Below are positions 16,415 through 25,894 of a stretch of 25,899 nucleotides of DNA, one piece after another. The notes under the pieces were generated by a model. The model made no database searches, was not told where the DNA came from, and saw only the letters and a list, made by a program, of their open reading frames with translations. The position numbers were made by a program, and so were the translations under genes. The DNA comes from a bacterium (lineage in GTDB: Bacteria; KSB1; UBA2214): assembly GCA_029560815.1 (NCBI GenBank), contig JAKQKF010000476.1:1-25899 (forward strand), read 5' to 3'. Position 1 is the stretch's first letter, and every line of letters starts with the position of its first letter.

Positions 16415-19366
16415 ATGAGAGCCGGAATTCGCTGCTGCATGCCGCTCCTGCTGATGTTTGCGTTTGGCTTTTCTGCCGCGTCCGCTCAACTCAGCATCCA
16501 ATCCACACGCACCATGGACCTGGTCTATTTCGGCAAGGTCCATGAATTCATTGTCCCCCATCTCTCCCGTTGTTACCTCAACTCCCGCACCTTCGAAAGC
16601 CGTCTTTTCAATTATTCCTCGCAGGAAAAGACCACTGTTTTCCTCCAGGATTTCGGCGACTATGGAAATGCTGGAGCCATTTCCGTGCCGCGCAATTTTA
16701 TCCGCATGGAACTGGCCCCGCACAATTACGTCTATGAGACCACGCCAGCCAATGAGCGGATGAACTGGCTGATGAACCATGAGACGGTGCATGTCATCAC
16801 AACCGACCAGCCGGCACACTCCGACCGCCTCTTCCGCGCCCTCTTTATGGGTAAGGTGCAGGATGCCGCCGACGATCCTGCGTCGCTCCTCTATGCCTAT
16901 CTCACCACACCGCGGCTGCTGACTCCACGCTGGTACCTCGAGGGGATCGCCGTCTTCATGGAGACCTGGCTGGCTGGCGGCCTGGGACGGGCTCAGGGCG
17001 CCTACGACGAGATGGTTTTCCGCGCCATGGTCTGCGACCGGGCCCCCTTTTACAATGTGGTCGGACTGGAGGCGGAGGGTACGGCGATCGATTTTCAGGT
17101 CGGGGCCAATTCCTATCTCTATGGCGCCCGCTTTATCAGTTATCTCGGCTATCAGTACGGCCCGGAGAAGGTGCTGGAGTGGTACCGGCGTGATGATGAC
17201 AGCAAGCGCTACTTCGCCGCCCAATTCAAAAAGGTCTTCGGGACGAGCCTCGCCGCGGAGTGGAGCCGCTGGGTGGGATGGGAGCAGCACTGGCAGCAGG
17301 CCAATCTCGACTCCCTCCATCGCAATCCAGTGACCCCCTTCCGGCCGATCTCCCGCCGCGCGCTCGGCTCGGTCTCGCGCGGCTTTTACGATCCCGCCCG
17401 CAACAAACTCTACACCGCCGTTCTTTATCCCGGCCAGGTCGCCTCTATCGCCGCCCTCGATCTCGCCAACGGTGAACTCAAGCCGATCTGCGAGGTCAAG
17501 GGGCCAACCCTCTACTCGGTGACCTCCCTGGCCTGGAACCCCGCAGCAGGCGCCCTCTTTTACACCAGCGATAACCAGCGCTGGCGCGACCTCAATATCG
17601 TCGACATCAGGACAGGGCATTCCCGGCGGCTCATCAAGGACGGCCGCATCGGCGATCTCGCCTACAACCGCACCGACAGCACCCTCTGGGGCGTGCGCCA
17701 CTTTAACGGATTTTCGACCCTGGTCACGATCCCGTACCCATGGCACGAATGGAAACAGGTCCGTTCATTTCCCTACGGTCAGGACGTGTTCGATCTCGAC
17801 CTTTCACCCGACGGATCGACCCTGACAGCCTCCCTGGTCGAGATCTCCGGCCGGCAAAAACTGATCCGGATCGCCACCGCCCGCCCTGATACCTTCGCAG
17901 TGGTCTTCGATTTCGAGAACAGTTTGCCGCAGAGTTTCGTCTTCTCTCCGGACGGTCAGTACAGCTACGGCTCCTCCTATTACTCCGGGGTCTCCAACAT
18001 CTACCGCTACAATTGGGCCAAAGAGGACATGGAGATCCTCAGCAATGCCGAGACCGGCTTTTTCCAGCCGGTACCCTTGCCCGAGGATTCCCTGCTGGTG
18101 ATGCGTTACAGCGGCCGCGGCTTTATCCCGGGCAAGATCGCCATCGCAGTTCCGGAACAAGTGAGTGCGGTTACCTTCCTCGGTGCTGCCCTCGTCAAAA
18201 AGTACCCGGTCGTGCGCAGCTGGGTGATCGGCTCCCCAGCCCGGATCACCCCCGATTCCCTTATCCGTCCCATCGGGCCATATCATCCCCTCGGCCACCT
18301 GCGGCTGGGCTCGGCCTACCCGGTTGTCCAGGGCTACAAGGAGAGCGCAGCTGCTGGCTGGCGTGCCAATTTTGTGGATCTGATCGGCGCAGCCGGGGTG
18401 ACCCTTTCGGCCCTCTACAGCCCGGGCCAACGTCTGCCTCAAAAGGAACGGCTCCATCTTGGGATGGAATTGCATTGGTGGCAGTGGAGTCTGAGCGCCG
18501 GCCTCAACGACGCTGACTTTTACGATCTTTTCGGCCCGACCAAAACCAGCCGCAAGGGTTACAATCTGCAGGCGGAGTACAGCAAAAACCTGATCTACGA
18601 CAAACCCCGCACCCTCGACCTCAACCTCAGCGTCAAACACTATGGCGGCATGGACCGCCTGCCGGATTATCAGAACATCGCGGCCACCTATGACCGGATG
18701 TCAACCGCCAAAATCGCCCTCGATTATCAGTACGTCCGCAAATCGCTCGGCGCGGTCGATGACGAGAAGGGCATCCGCCTCCGCGCCTTCTCCTCGGCCT
18801 CCCTGGTCAATGGCAAGCTCTATCCACGGATCTACGGCCACCTCGACTATGGCATCCCTATCGCCATCGGCCACTCCTCCATCTGGCTACGCGCTTCGGC
18901 CGGCCGCAGTTTCGGCGGTGCAGAGAATCCCTTTGCCAACTTTTTCTTCGGCGGCTTCGGCAACAACTGGGTCGACCATGGGACGGAAAAACGCTACCGC
19001 GAGTACTACAGCTTGCCGGGTCTTGAACTCAACGCCCTTGGCGGCCGCGGCTACGGCAAGGCGATGATCGAGTGGAATTTGCCGCCCCTGCGCTTCCGCA
19101 GCCTCGGTGTCACCAGCCTCTACTGCCGCTGGCTGCGGCCGGCCCTCTTCGCCTCCGCTATCCTGACCAATCCGGAGATGGCCAAAGGCGGTCCGGCATC
19201 CGCCGCCCTCGGCGTGCGCCGGAGCCTGGCCAACCTCGGGGCCCAGGCCGATTTCCGACTGGTGAGCCTGTCGCGCTTCGAATCCACCCTTTCACTGGGA
19301 TATGGTGTCGCCTATGAAGGCGGGCAGCGCAATAAGGAATTCATGATCTCACTGAAAATCCTATGA
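16415..19366 (+). CDS. Peptidase-MA-like metalloprotease with propeller-like and outer-membrane beta-barrel regions
   Basis: A 983-residue exported protein with a signal peptide at about 1-25 (LLLMFAFGFSAASA before Q). The N-terminal domain has the zinc-metallopeptidase motif HETVH (His122, Glu123, His126) and a downstream WYLEGIAVF with Glu176, which fits the third zinc ligand of a gluzincin (peptidase-MA-like). Residues about 310-600 hold repeated blade-like segments (LAWNPAAGALFYTSD, DLDLSPDGSTLTASL, FVFSPDGQYSYGSSY) typical of a TolB/WD-type propeller. From about 650 to the end the sequence alternates in strands like an outer-membrane barrel, including FFFGGFGNNW and GGRGYG, reminiscent of surface-antigen (Omp85-like) barrels. 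It would be anchored in the outer membrane with a protease and propeller attached; the substrate is unknown. It is translationally coupled to the PrsW-like gene by a 4-nt overlap. Confidence 0.85.
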   Translation: MRAGIRCCMPLLLMFAFGFSAASAQLSIQSTRTMDLVYFGKVHEFIVPHLSRCYLNSRTFESRLFNYSSQEKTTVFLQDFGDYGNAGAISVPRNFIRMELAPHNYVYETTPANERMNWLMNHETVHVITTDQPAHSDRLFRALFMGKVQDAADDPASLLYAYLTTPRLLTPRWYLEGIAVFMETWLAGGLGRAQGAYDEMVFRAMVCDRAPFYNVVGLEAEGTAIDFQVGANSYLYGARFISYLGYQYGPEKVLEWYRRDDDSKRYFAAQFKKVFGTSLAAEWSRWVGWEQHWQQANLDSLHRNPVTPFRPISRRALGSVSRGFYDPARNKLYTAVLYPGQVASIAALDLANGELKPICEVKGPTLYSVTSLAWNPAAGALFYTSDNQRWRDLNIVDIRTGHSRRLIKDGRIGDLAYNRTDSTLWGVRHFNGFSTLVTIPYPWHEWKQVRSFPYGQDVFDLDLSPDGSTLTASLVEISGRQKLIRIATARPDTFAVVFDFENSLPQSFVFSPDGQYSYGSSYYSGVSNIYRYNWAKEDMEILSNAETGFFQPVPLPEDSLLVMRYSGRGFIPGKIAIAVPEQVSAVTFLGAALVKKYPVVRSWVIGSPARITPDSLIRPIGPYHPLGHLRLGSAYPVVQGYKESAAAGWRANFVDLIGAAGVTLSALYSPGQRLPQKERLHLGMELHWWQWSLSAGLNDADFYDLFGPTKTSRKGYNLQAEYSKNLIYDKPRTLDLNLSVKHYGGMDRLPDYQNIAATYDRMSTAKIALDYQYVRKSLGAVDDEKGIRLRAFSSASLVNGKLYPRIYGHLDYGIPIAIGHSSIWLRASAGRSFGGAENPFANFFFGGFGNNWVDHGTEKRYREYYSLPGLELNALGGRGYGKAMIEWNLPPLRFRSLGVTSLYCRWLRPALFASAILTNPEMAKGGPASAALGVRRSLANLGAQADFRLVSLSRFESTLSLGYGVAYEGGQRNKEFMISLKIL

Positions 19367-20367
19367 TCGCCCTGCACATCATCCTCAGCCTTGCGCCGGT
19401 GATCCTGCTGGCTCTGCTTCTTTTACTGCTTGACAGCTACAAGCTGGTGCGGAGCACAGCGGCCGCCGGCAGCCTGATCACAGGCGCTGTGGCCGCCCTC
19501 GCCTGCATGCAGCTGAACATTTTACTGCTGCACAGGCTGCACTTCGACGTCACCCTCTACACCCGCTACCTCGCACCTCTCCTCGAGGAGGGGGCAAAGG
19601 CCCTGCCGATCTGGCTGCTCATCCGTAAAAAACATGTCGGTTTCCTAGTGGATTCGGCCATCCACGGCGCTGCGATCGGGGCAGGATTTGCGGTGATCGA
19701 AAACATCTCTTATCTTTACGGTCTGGCCGAATCGAGCCTGATGATCTGGTTTGTCCGCGGTTTCGGCACGGCGGTCATGCATGCTTCCTGCACTGCCCTC
19801 TTCGCCATACTCTGTAAGCGGCGGCAGGACCGGCTGAACCATTCGGGACTATCCTGCTGGGGACTGGCCTGGCTCGCCGCTGCAGCCATCCACTCGGCTT
19901 TCAACCATTTCATACTGCCCCCGCTCCAGTCGACCCTGGTGATCTTGATCACCTTTCCTCTCTTTATCATCGCGGTCTACGAGAACAGCGAACGCGCACT
20001 GCGCAAGTGGCTTACACTGAGCATGGACGAGGAGATGGCCATGCTGGAGACGATCCTCAGCGGCCGCTTCTCCGGGAGCAAATTCGGACAGTACATGCTG
20101 TCCCTGCGCGACCACTTTCCCCCAGCGGTGGTGGTGGATCTGTTCTGCTATCTGCGCATCTATCTCGAACTGGCCATGCGCGCCAAGGGCATCCTGTTGC
20201 TGCGCCAGCACGGCCTCCCGGCAAAGCCGGATGCCGCGCTCCAGGAAAAATTTACCGAGTTCAAGTATCTCGAAAAGTCGATCGGCCGGACCGGAAAAAT
20301 GGCCCTGGTGCCTTTTATGCGCATCACCGACCGGGAGCTATGGCAGCTCTACATGCTTGAGAAATAG
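19363..20367 (+). CDS. PrsW-like intramembrane metalloprotease
   Basis: A 334-residue membrane protein whose ATG overlaps the upstream stop (ATGA). It has several membrane helices in residues 1-200 and the family's motifs in order: EEGAK (Glu75, Glu76, Lys79), HGAAIGAGFAVIEN (101-114) and RGFGTAVMHASCTALFA, with Arg132 and His140. In Bacillus subtilis PrsW makes the first cut in the anti-sigma factor RsiW; other members have other substrates. Residues about 210-334 form a helical cytoplasmic tail beyond the core. The membrane anti-sigma factor ending at 16240 is a natural candidate substrate, but the two genes are separated by a terminator and a long gene, so this link is inference. It could also process products of the co-transcribed barrel protease gene. 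Confidence 0.88.
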   Translation: MIALHIILSLAPVILLALLLLLLDSYKLVRSTAAAGSLITGAVAALACMQLNILLLHRLHFDVTLYTRYLAPLLEEGAKALPIWLLIRKKHVGFLVDSAIHGAAIGAGFAVIENISYLYGLAESSLMIWFVRGFGTAVMHASCTALFAILCKRRQDRLNHSGLSCWGLAWLAAAAIHSAFNHFILPPLQSTLVILITFPLFIIAVYENSERALRKWLTLSMDEEMAMLETILSGRFSGSKFGQYMLSLRDHFPPAVVVDLFCYLRIYLELAMRAKGILLLRQHGLPAKPDAALQEKFTEFKYLEKSIGRTGKMALVPFMRITDRELWQLYMLEK

Positions 20368-20594
20368 GGGCCCATCTGGCAGAAACGTCTATTCGTGCGT
20401 CCGTCACTCCTGAAGGGCCAAAAAAACAGCTCAATTCTCCTTGTATTATATGTGCGGTTTGGCTAATTTTCAACAATCTGCAGTTTGACCGTAACAGCAA
20501 AGGTATTTTCTTTTGGTCTTCTGTTCAATTTCGATAATTTATACCACGATCACGATATCAGGCTGGTTTTCCGGAGTAACACTAGGAGCACGAA
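20368..20594 (+). promoter_or_regulatory. Intergenic region with presumed promoter of the response regulator-kinase unit
   Basis: This 227-nt gap is clearly more AT-rich than the genes around it, as expected for a promoter region. Possible -10-like hexamers occur (GATAAT at 20533-20538) and a TTGACC at 20485, but no pair has proper spacing. A GGGCC-AAAAAAA stretch near 20415 is not a + strand terminator. A direct CACGAT repeat lies at about 20545-20557. The downstream ribosome binding site AGGAG (20584-20588) is good. Confidence 0.3.
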
Positions 20595-20975
20595 ATGAAA
20601 GTGATGGTCGTAGATGATGAGCAGGATGTCGAGTTGCTCTTCCGGCAGCATTTCCGCAAGGAGATCCGCCAGCAGCAGATCGATTTCAGCTTTGCTCTTT
20701 CTGGTGAGCAAGCCCTTCAGCAGCTGCATGACATGAACCAACCCCCGGCGGTGGTGCTCATTCTCTCCGATATCAATATGCCCGGCATGAACGGCCTGCA
20801 GTTGCTCAAGGCCGTCAAGCACGACTTTCCGGCCATCAAGGTCGCGATGATAACCGCCTACAGTAACCAGTACTATGAGGATGCCATGGAGAGTGGAGCG
20901 GATAACTATTACACCAAACCTCTCGACTTTGCCCAGCTCAAGGATGAACTCTTCCGGGAGGCGGCCAATGGCTAG
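20595..20975 (+). CDS. Single-domain response regulator (CheY-like receiver)
   Basis: A 126-residue receiver domain without an output domain. Acidic pocket residues are Asp7, Asp8 and Glu9; the phosphoacceptor is Asp59 (LSDINMPGMNG); switch Thr87 and Lys108 (TKP) are in place. AGGAG 6 nt upstream supports the start. The stop overlaps the start of the large histidine kinase by 8 nt, so they are co-translated and form an obvious pair. With no output domain it probably acts by protein contact or as a phosphate carrier, for example competing with or feeding the receiver of the PP2C protein two genes on. That receiver is similar (EPDLEQLILQKFRKQIREG compared with EQDVELLFRQHFRKEIRQQ), which points to duplication. 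Confidence 0.95.
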   Translation: MKVMVVDDEQDVELLFRQHFRKEIRQQQIDFSFALSGEQALQQLHDMNQPPAVVLILSDINMPGMNGLQLLKAVKHDFPAIKVAMITAYSNQYYEDAMESGADNYYTKPLDFAQLKDELFREAANG

Positions 20976-23900
20976 ATTCCGCATTCTGCTCCTGCTGTTC
21001 TGTACAGCCGCCTGCGCGACCGAGACCGGCCAGCCCTTCATGACGGTCTACCCCAGCAAGGAGTTTGACGGACACACCCAATTCTGGGCGATCGAACAGG
21101 ATGACCGCGGTGTCATGTATATTGGCGACGGATATGGCATTCAGGAGTTCGACGGTGTCAACTGGCGGCTGATCCTGAATGCCAACCATACCTTCGGCAG
21201 ATCTCTCTCCAAAGATGAAAAGGGCAGGATCTATGCCGGTTCCTCAGCCATGCTGGGATTCCTGGCAGCGGATGAACGCGGCGAGATGCAGTATCACTCG
21301 CTGATGGAGTATATCAAACCCGAGGACCGCCAGTTCAATTATGTCTGGTCGGTCCAGGCCACGAACGAGGGCATTTATTTCCAAACGAACGAAAGGCTTT
21401 TCCGCTTTCATCCTCCCGCCTCAGGTACGGCGGCCGGGGCGTGGACGGTCGATGTCTGGCGCTCGCAAGAATTGTTCGGCTATACCTTCTGGCTGGACCA
21501 AACTCTTTACGTCCAGCAGTACGGCGTCGGGCTGATGAAAATGGAGCAGGACTCGCTGGTGCTGCTCCCCGGCGGCGGGCAATTTGCCAATGACCGGATC
21601 AATGTCATGCTGCCCTTTCCGGGTAAGGCTGGACATTACCTGGTGGGCACCTTTACCCGCGGATTGTTTCTCTGGGATGGAACCACATTCCAGCCTCTTT
21701 CGACCGAGGTGGATAACCTGCTCCGCCAGGGAACGATTTATGCCGGTGTGGTTACGCCGGACAGCTGTTTTGCCCTGGGTACCATGGCCAATGGACTGGT
21801 CATCGTCGACAGAGCGGGCAGGATGCGACAACATTTCTCCCAGGCTAATGGGTTCCTTTCCAATACGGCGAGCTGCCTGTACATGGACCGGCAAAACAAC
21901 CTCTGGGTGGGCATGGATGGCGGGATTGCTGTGCTCGAGTACAATTCTCCCCTCTCGGAGTTCACCATTCCTGGCGGTACAGGCCCTTCCGACTTTTGCC
22001 GGTACCAGGGTCTCCTCTACATTACCTGCAACGATGGCATCTATTATCTTGATGAAGCGGATGGCCGGTTCAAGATGATCGACGGAATTGCCGGCAATGC
22101 GCAATCTTTCTTCTTTTTCCAGATCAATGGCGAACTCTTTGTCACGGTCAACGAGGGCATTTATCGTATTCAGGGCAAAACGGCCCAATTGGCCATGATG
22201 TCCCGGGAAATGTCCGTACCGGTTCTATACATGAGCGCCCTGAGCCTGGCGCCCGATCTGATTGTCGCAGGAAAATCGGGTGGCGTAGATCTCTTGCGCT
22301 ATAATGCCTCCCATCCCCAACGTCTCAGCTGGCTGGGCAGCATTCCGGAGGTCCACGAATATATCCGGCTTGCGGTGGAGGGTGAGCCAGGCGTGGTCTG
22401 GCTGGGGACCATGGATGCCGGATTGATACGCTTGACATTCGCCAGGGATCGGCTCCTGACGCCCAAGGTTGATAAATTTGGCACAGAGCATGGGCTGCCG
22501 GCAGGTGGGGCCGTCTTCTTCAATCCGGCAGGGCGCCCCCTGTTCTGCACCAAAAAAGGGGTATACCGGTTCAATCCGGAGCAAAACAGATTCTCACCCG
22601 ACCCGTTTTTCAAGGATCTGGGCCTGGGCAAAAATCCGGATGAAAGTATCATTGTGGCAGATGCACAAGGCCATCTCTGGGCCAATCTGGGCAAGGAATC
22701 GGCCGTCTATAAAAAAATGCCGGATGGCTCTTACCGGCTGGAGAAAGCGCAGCTGGCGCGCTTCTCTGGTGAGGTGATCAATATCATCTATCCGGAAAAA
22801 AACGGCGTCGTCTGGTACGGCGCGGCGAACCGCGTCTTCCGCTTTGCGCAAGGCCAACAGCAGACGGTACTGTCCGGTTTTCCAGCCATCATCCGTCGCG
22901 TCGTCCTGGCCGGCGACTCGGTCGTCTATTACGGGGCAGCACGGCCCGGGCAGCGCCTGCAGGACCCGGCCGGGCAGCGCTTTCCCTATCGCAGCAATGC
23001 CCTGCGCTTTGAATTTGCGGCCTCCTCTTACCTCAATCCGCGCGCCAATGTCTTCCGCACCCGCCTGGAGGGATTCGACGCCGGCTGGACGGCCTGGAGT
23101 CGCGATACCCGACGCGACTATACCAATCTTCCCGCCGGCAAATACCGCTTTCGCGTCCAGGCGCGCAACATCTTTCAGCAGGAGAGCAGCGAGGATCTCT
23201 ATGCTTTTACCATCTCGCCGCCATGGTACAGATCCTGGTGGGCCTGGGCGCTCTATATCCTCGGCGCCGGTGGATTAATCTTTGGAGTAGTACGCGCACG
23301 CACTTGGCAGCTGCAGGAACGCAGCCGCGCACTGGAAAAGATCGTTCAGGAACGTACAGCTGAAATTCAGGCGCAAAAAAACAATGTCGAGCAGCTCAGC
23401 CTGATCGGCCGCGAGATCACCGCGACTCTCTCGATCGGGAATATCATCCACACCATCTATGAAAATGTCAACCACCTGATGGATGCTTCCGTCTTTGGCA
23501 TCGGCCTGTTCAATGCAGAAAAACAGCAGCTCGATTTCCCCGGCACCACCGAAAAAAATGAGCTCCTTCCGCCTTATTCCCTGCCGCTCTCGGATGAAGA
23601 CCGCCTGGCGGTCTGGTGCTTTAAAAACCAGAAAGAGGTGATCATCAACGACTATGCCAAGGATTTCAGCCTCTATATTAAACAGCTTCAGGCGCCTGTC
23701 GCCGGTGAAAATCCCGAGTCCATCCTCTATCTGCCGCTCCTCTACAAGGAGAAACGCATTGGCGTCATCACCGCCCAGAGTTTTACTAAAAATGCCTATA
23801 CCGATTATCATCTTAACATATTGCGCAATCTGGCCACCTACAGCGCCATCGCCCTGGAAAACGCTGATGCCTACCACCGCGTCAATGAGCTGCTCGCCGA

Positions 23901-24705
23901 CCTCAAGAATACCCAGGATAAACTGGTCACCCAGTCCAAGCTGGCCGCTCTTGGCGCCCTCACCGCCGGCATCGCCCACGAGATCAAGAATCCCCTGAAT
24001 TTTGTCAACAATTTCGCCGAGCTCATCGCGGATCTGGTCGCCGAGCTGAGGGAGGTCTTGACAGGTGAGATGGGCGAGACGGTGACGTCGAAGAGAGCCG
24101 AAGCCATGGAGATCCTGGATACCCTCCAGCAGAATGCCGCCAAGATCATCGAGCACGGCAAAAGGGCGGACAGCATTGTCAAGAGCATGCTGCAGCATTC
24201 CCGCGGCAAATCGGATGAGCGCCAGCTCACTGACATCAACGCTGTACTGGCCGAGGATATCAATCTGGCCTACCATGGCATGCGCGCCCAGGACAGCACC
24301 TTTAATATCAAGATCGAGACCGATTTTGATCCTGCCGTCGGCAAACTGAATATTGTCCCTCAGGACGTCAGTCGCGTCTTTCTCAACATCATCACCAACG
24401 GCTGCTACGAGGCGCATCGCAAAAAACAGGAACAAAACGGAGAGTTCTCGCCAACGCTCTCGGTAAAGACCCGGGACCTCAAGGATCAGATCGAGGTGCG
24501 CATCCGCGATAACGGCAACGGCATACCTGCAGCCGTAAGCGAAAAGCTCTTTACGCCCTTTTTTACCACCAAACCGCCCGGCAAGGGTACCGGCCTTGGC
24601 CTGTCGATCAGTTATGATGTGATTGTGCACCAGCATGGTGGTCAGCTCTTCTTCGAGTCCGAAGAGGGCCAGTTTGCGGAATTCATCATCCGCTTGCCAA
24701 AATAA
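20968..24705 (+). CDS. Large sensor histidine kinase: Reg_prop propeller, Y_Y_Y, TM, GAF, HisKA, HATPase
   Basis: A 1245-residue kinase. The start chosen is ATG 20968, with GGGAGG (20956-20961) 6 nt upstream, not the earlier in-frame ATG at 20875, which lies deep in the preceding gene. A signal peptide is at about 1-18 (a Cys at 16 is a poor lipobox). The periplasmic part to about 690 has Reg_prop-like blades ([55 protein letters not shown]). A Y_Y_Y domain follows, ending at WYRSWW, then one TM helix (757-776), a coiled coil ([17 protein letters not shown]), and a GAF domain (about 813-965). HisKA carries His1004 in [12 protein letters not shown], and the ATPase has an N box near 1133, DNGNGIP and GTGLGLS. 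It resembles Bacteroides-type hybrid sensors but lacks a fused receiver or AraC domain; the adjacent regulators supply that role. The ligand is unknown. Confidence 0.94.
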   Translation: MARFRILLLLFCTAACATETGQPFMTVYPSKEFDGHTQFWAIEQDDRGVMYIGDGYGIQEFDGVNWRLILNANHTFGRSLSKDEKGRIYAGSSAMLGFLAADERGEMQYHSLMEYIKPEDRQFNYVWSVQATNEGIYFQTNERLFRFHPPASGTAAGAWTVDVWRSQELFGYTFWLDQTLYVQQYGVGLMKMEQDSLVLLPGGGQFANDRINVMLPFPGKAGHYLVGTFTRGLFLWDGTTFQPLSTEVDNLLRQGTIYAGVVTPDSCFALGTMANGLVIVDRAGRMRQHFSQANGFLSNTASCLYMDRQNNLWVGMDGGIAVLEYNSPLSEFTIPGGTGPSDFCRYQGLLYITCNDGIYYLDEADGRFKMIDGIAGNAQSFFFFQINGELFVTVNEGIYRIQGKTAQLAMMSREMSVPVLYMSALSLAPDLIVAGKSGGVDLLRYNASHPQRLSWLGSIPEVHEYIRLAVEGEPGVVWLGTMDAGLIRLTFARDRLLTPKVDKFGTEHGLPAGGAVFFNPAGRPLFCTKKGVYRFNPEQNRFSPDPFFKDLGLGKNPDESIIVADAQGHLWANLGKESAVYKKMPDGSYRLEKAQLARFSGEVINIIYPEKNGVVWYGAANRVFRFAQGQQQTVLSGFPAIIRRVVLAGDSVVYYGAARPGQRLQDPAGQRFPYRSNALRFEFAASSYLNPRANVFRTRLEGFDAGWTAWSRDTRRDYTNLPAGKYRFRVQARNIFQQESSEDLYAFTISPPWYRSWWAWALYILGAGGLIFGVVRARTWQLQERSRALEKIVQERTAEIQAQKNNVEQLSLIGREITATLSIGNIIHTIYENVNHLMDASVFGIGLFNAEKQQLDFPGTTEKNELLPPYSLPLSDEDRLAVWCFKNQKEVIINDYAKDFSLYIKQLQAPVAGENPESILYLPLLYKEKRIGVITAQSFTKNAYTDYHLNILRNLATYSAIALENADAYHRVNELLADLKNTQDKLVTQSKLAALGALTAGIAHEIKNPLNFVNNFAELIADLVAELREVLTGEMGETVTSKRAEAMEILDTLQQNAAKIIEHGKRADSIVKSMLQHSRGKSDERQLTDINAVLAEDINLAYHGMRAQDSTFNIKIETDFDPAVGKLNIVPQDVSRVFLNIITNGCYEAHRKKQEQNGEFSPTLSVKTRDLKDQIEVRIRDNGNGIPAAVSEKLFTPFFTTKPPGKGTGLGLSISYDVIVHQHGGQLFFESEEGQFAEFIIRLPK

Positions 24706-24727
24706 TATTTTATCTCAGGAGTGTCCA

Positions 24728-25894
24728 ATGCCTGCAAAAATCCTGGTTGTGGATGACGAACCGGATCTGGAACAGCTCATCCTGCAAAAGTTCCGCAAAC
24801 AGATTCGCGAGGGGATATTCACTTTCAAATTCGCCGGCAATGGGGTCCAGGCCCTCGAGCGCCTGGCGGAGGATGATGCGATCGATCTGGTCCTGACCGA
24901 TATCAACATGCCCGAGATGGACGGTCTCACCCTGCTGAATCGCATCAAGGAGCAGGAGCGGCCTACGCTACGCTCGGTCATCGTCTCCGCTTACGGGGAT
25001 ATTGAGAACATTCGTACGGCCATGAATCGCGGGGCTTTTGATTTTGTTATCAAACCCATCGATCTCAACGATCTCGAGATCACCATTGACAAATCGCTGA
25101 ACGACCTGCGGGTGCTCAAGGAGGCGATGCAGTCGCGCGACCAGCTGATGTTCATCAAGCATGAGCTCGGCATCGCCACCGAGATACAGACTTCGATCCT
25201 GCCCAAGGTTTTTCCGCCTTTCCCGGATCGGAAAGAGTTCGATATATTTGCCAAGATGATCCCGGCCCGGGAGGTCGGCGGGGATTTGTACGATTTTTTC
25301 CTGATTGACAAGTCGCGCATCGGCGTTATTATTGGCGACGTCTCCGGCAAGGGCATCCCTGCGGCGATGTTCATGGCGGTGAGCAAGACCCTGCTCAAGG
25401 CCACAGCACTTAAAGGCATTCCACCCGATACCTGCCTGGCCAGTGTGAACAGCATCCTCGTCGATGAGAGTCTGCCCTCGATGTTCGTCACGGTTTTTTA
25501 CGGCATCTTTGATACACGCAATGGTTCCTTCGAGTATTGTAATGGCGGCCACAATCCCCCTTACATCATCAACAAGGAGGGTCAGGTCCGCCAGCTCGAC
25601 AACCGCGGCGGGGTCTTCCTCGGGGCCTTGAAGAATCTCGAATATGAATCCAATGTCGTCATGCTCCAGCCCGGGGAGACCCTGTTTCTGATTACCGACG
25701 GCATCACCGAGGCCATGAACCCCGGGGAGGAGATGTTTGGGGAAAAGCGGACAGAGGAGTCCTTGCAGTCCCACGCCGGTGAATCCCTGAACGATCTCGT
25801 GGAAAACATGATCAAAGAGGTACAAGCCTTTGCGGGTGCGCAGGAGCAGTCCGATGACATGACCTGCCTGACGCTGCGCTACTTTGGCCGGTAG
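24728..25894 (+). CDS. Response regulator with RsbU/SpoIIE-type PP2C serine phosphatase
   Basis: A 388-residue protein. The start is ATG 24728, with AGGAG (24717-24721) 6 nt upstream; an earlier in-frame ATG at 24623 lies inside the kinase gene and is rejected. The receiver covers residues 1-120, with phosphoacceptor Asp58 (LTDINMPEMDG), Ser87 and Lys109. A helical linker (about 120-165) contains the ELGIATEIQTSILP motif that precedes PP2C_SIG domains. The phosphatase (about 170-388) keeps its metal-binding acids: Asp186 in EVGGDLYDFF, Asp204 in GDVSGKG, Asp324 in LITDGITEA and Asp376/377 near the end. Phosphorylation by one of the window's kinases should activate dephosphorylation of a STAS protein, so it connects the sensors with the partner switch at 9647-14367. 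It follows the kinase by 22 nt. Confidence 0.95.
   Translation: MPAKILVVDDEPDLEQLILQKFRKQIREGIFTFKFAGNGVQALERLAEDDAIDLVLTDINMPEMDGLTLLNRIKEQERPTLRSVIVSAYGDIENIRTAMNRGAFDFVIKPIDLNDLEITIDKSLNDLRVLKEAMQSRDQLMFIKHELGIATEIQTSILPKVFPPFPDRKEFDIFAKMIPAREVGGDLYDFFLIDKSRIGVIIGDVSGKGIPAAMFMAVSKTLLKATALKGIPPDTCLASVNSILVDESLPSMFVTVFYGIFDTRNGSFEYCNGGHNPPYIINKEGQVRQLDNRGGVFLGALKNLEYESNVVMLQPGETLFLITDGITEAMNPGEEMFGEKRTEESLQSHAGESLNDLVENMIKEVQAFAGAQEQSDDMTCLTLRYFGR

Noticed and set aside
20369..20426. Terminator after the PrsW-like gene
   Set aside because: The GGCCC/GGGCC arms are about 40 nt apart and are followed by an A run, not a T run, on the + strand.
20875..20967. Upstream start for the large kinase
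   Set aside because: It would overlap the receiver gene by about 100 nt and add residues before a good signal peptide; the ATG at 20968 has a fitting ribosome binding site.
23275..24636. 453-residue minus-strand open frame antisense to the large kinase (others at 3310-4581 and 16283-17746 are similar)
   Set aside because: The sense strand encodes well-conserved kinase motifs; the antisense frames show no domain and have shadow-like composition.
24623..24727. Upstream start for the receiver-PP2C gene
   Set aside because: It lies inside the conserved end of the kinase ATPase domain, and the receiver fold begins at the ATG at 24728, which has its own ribosome binding site.
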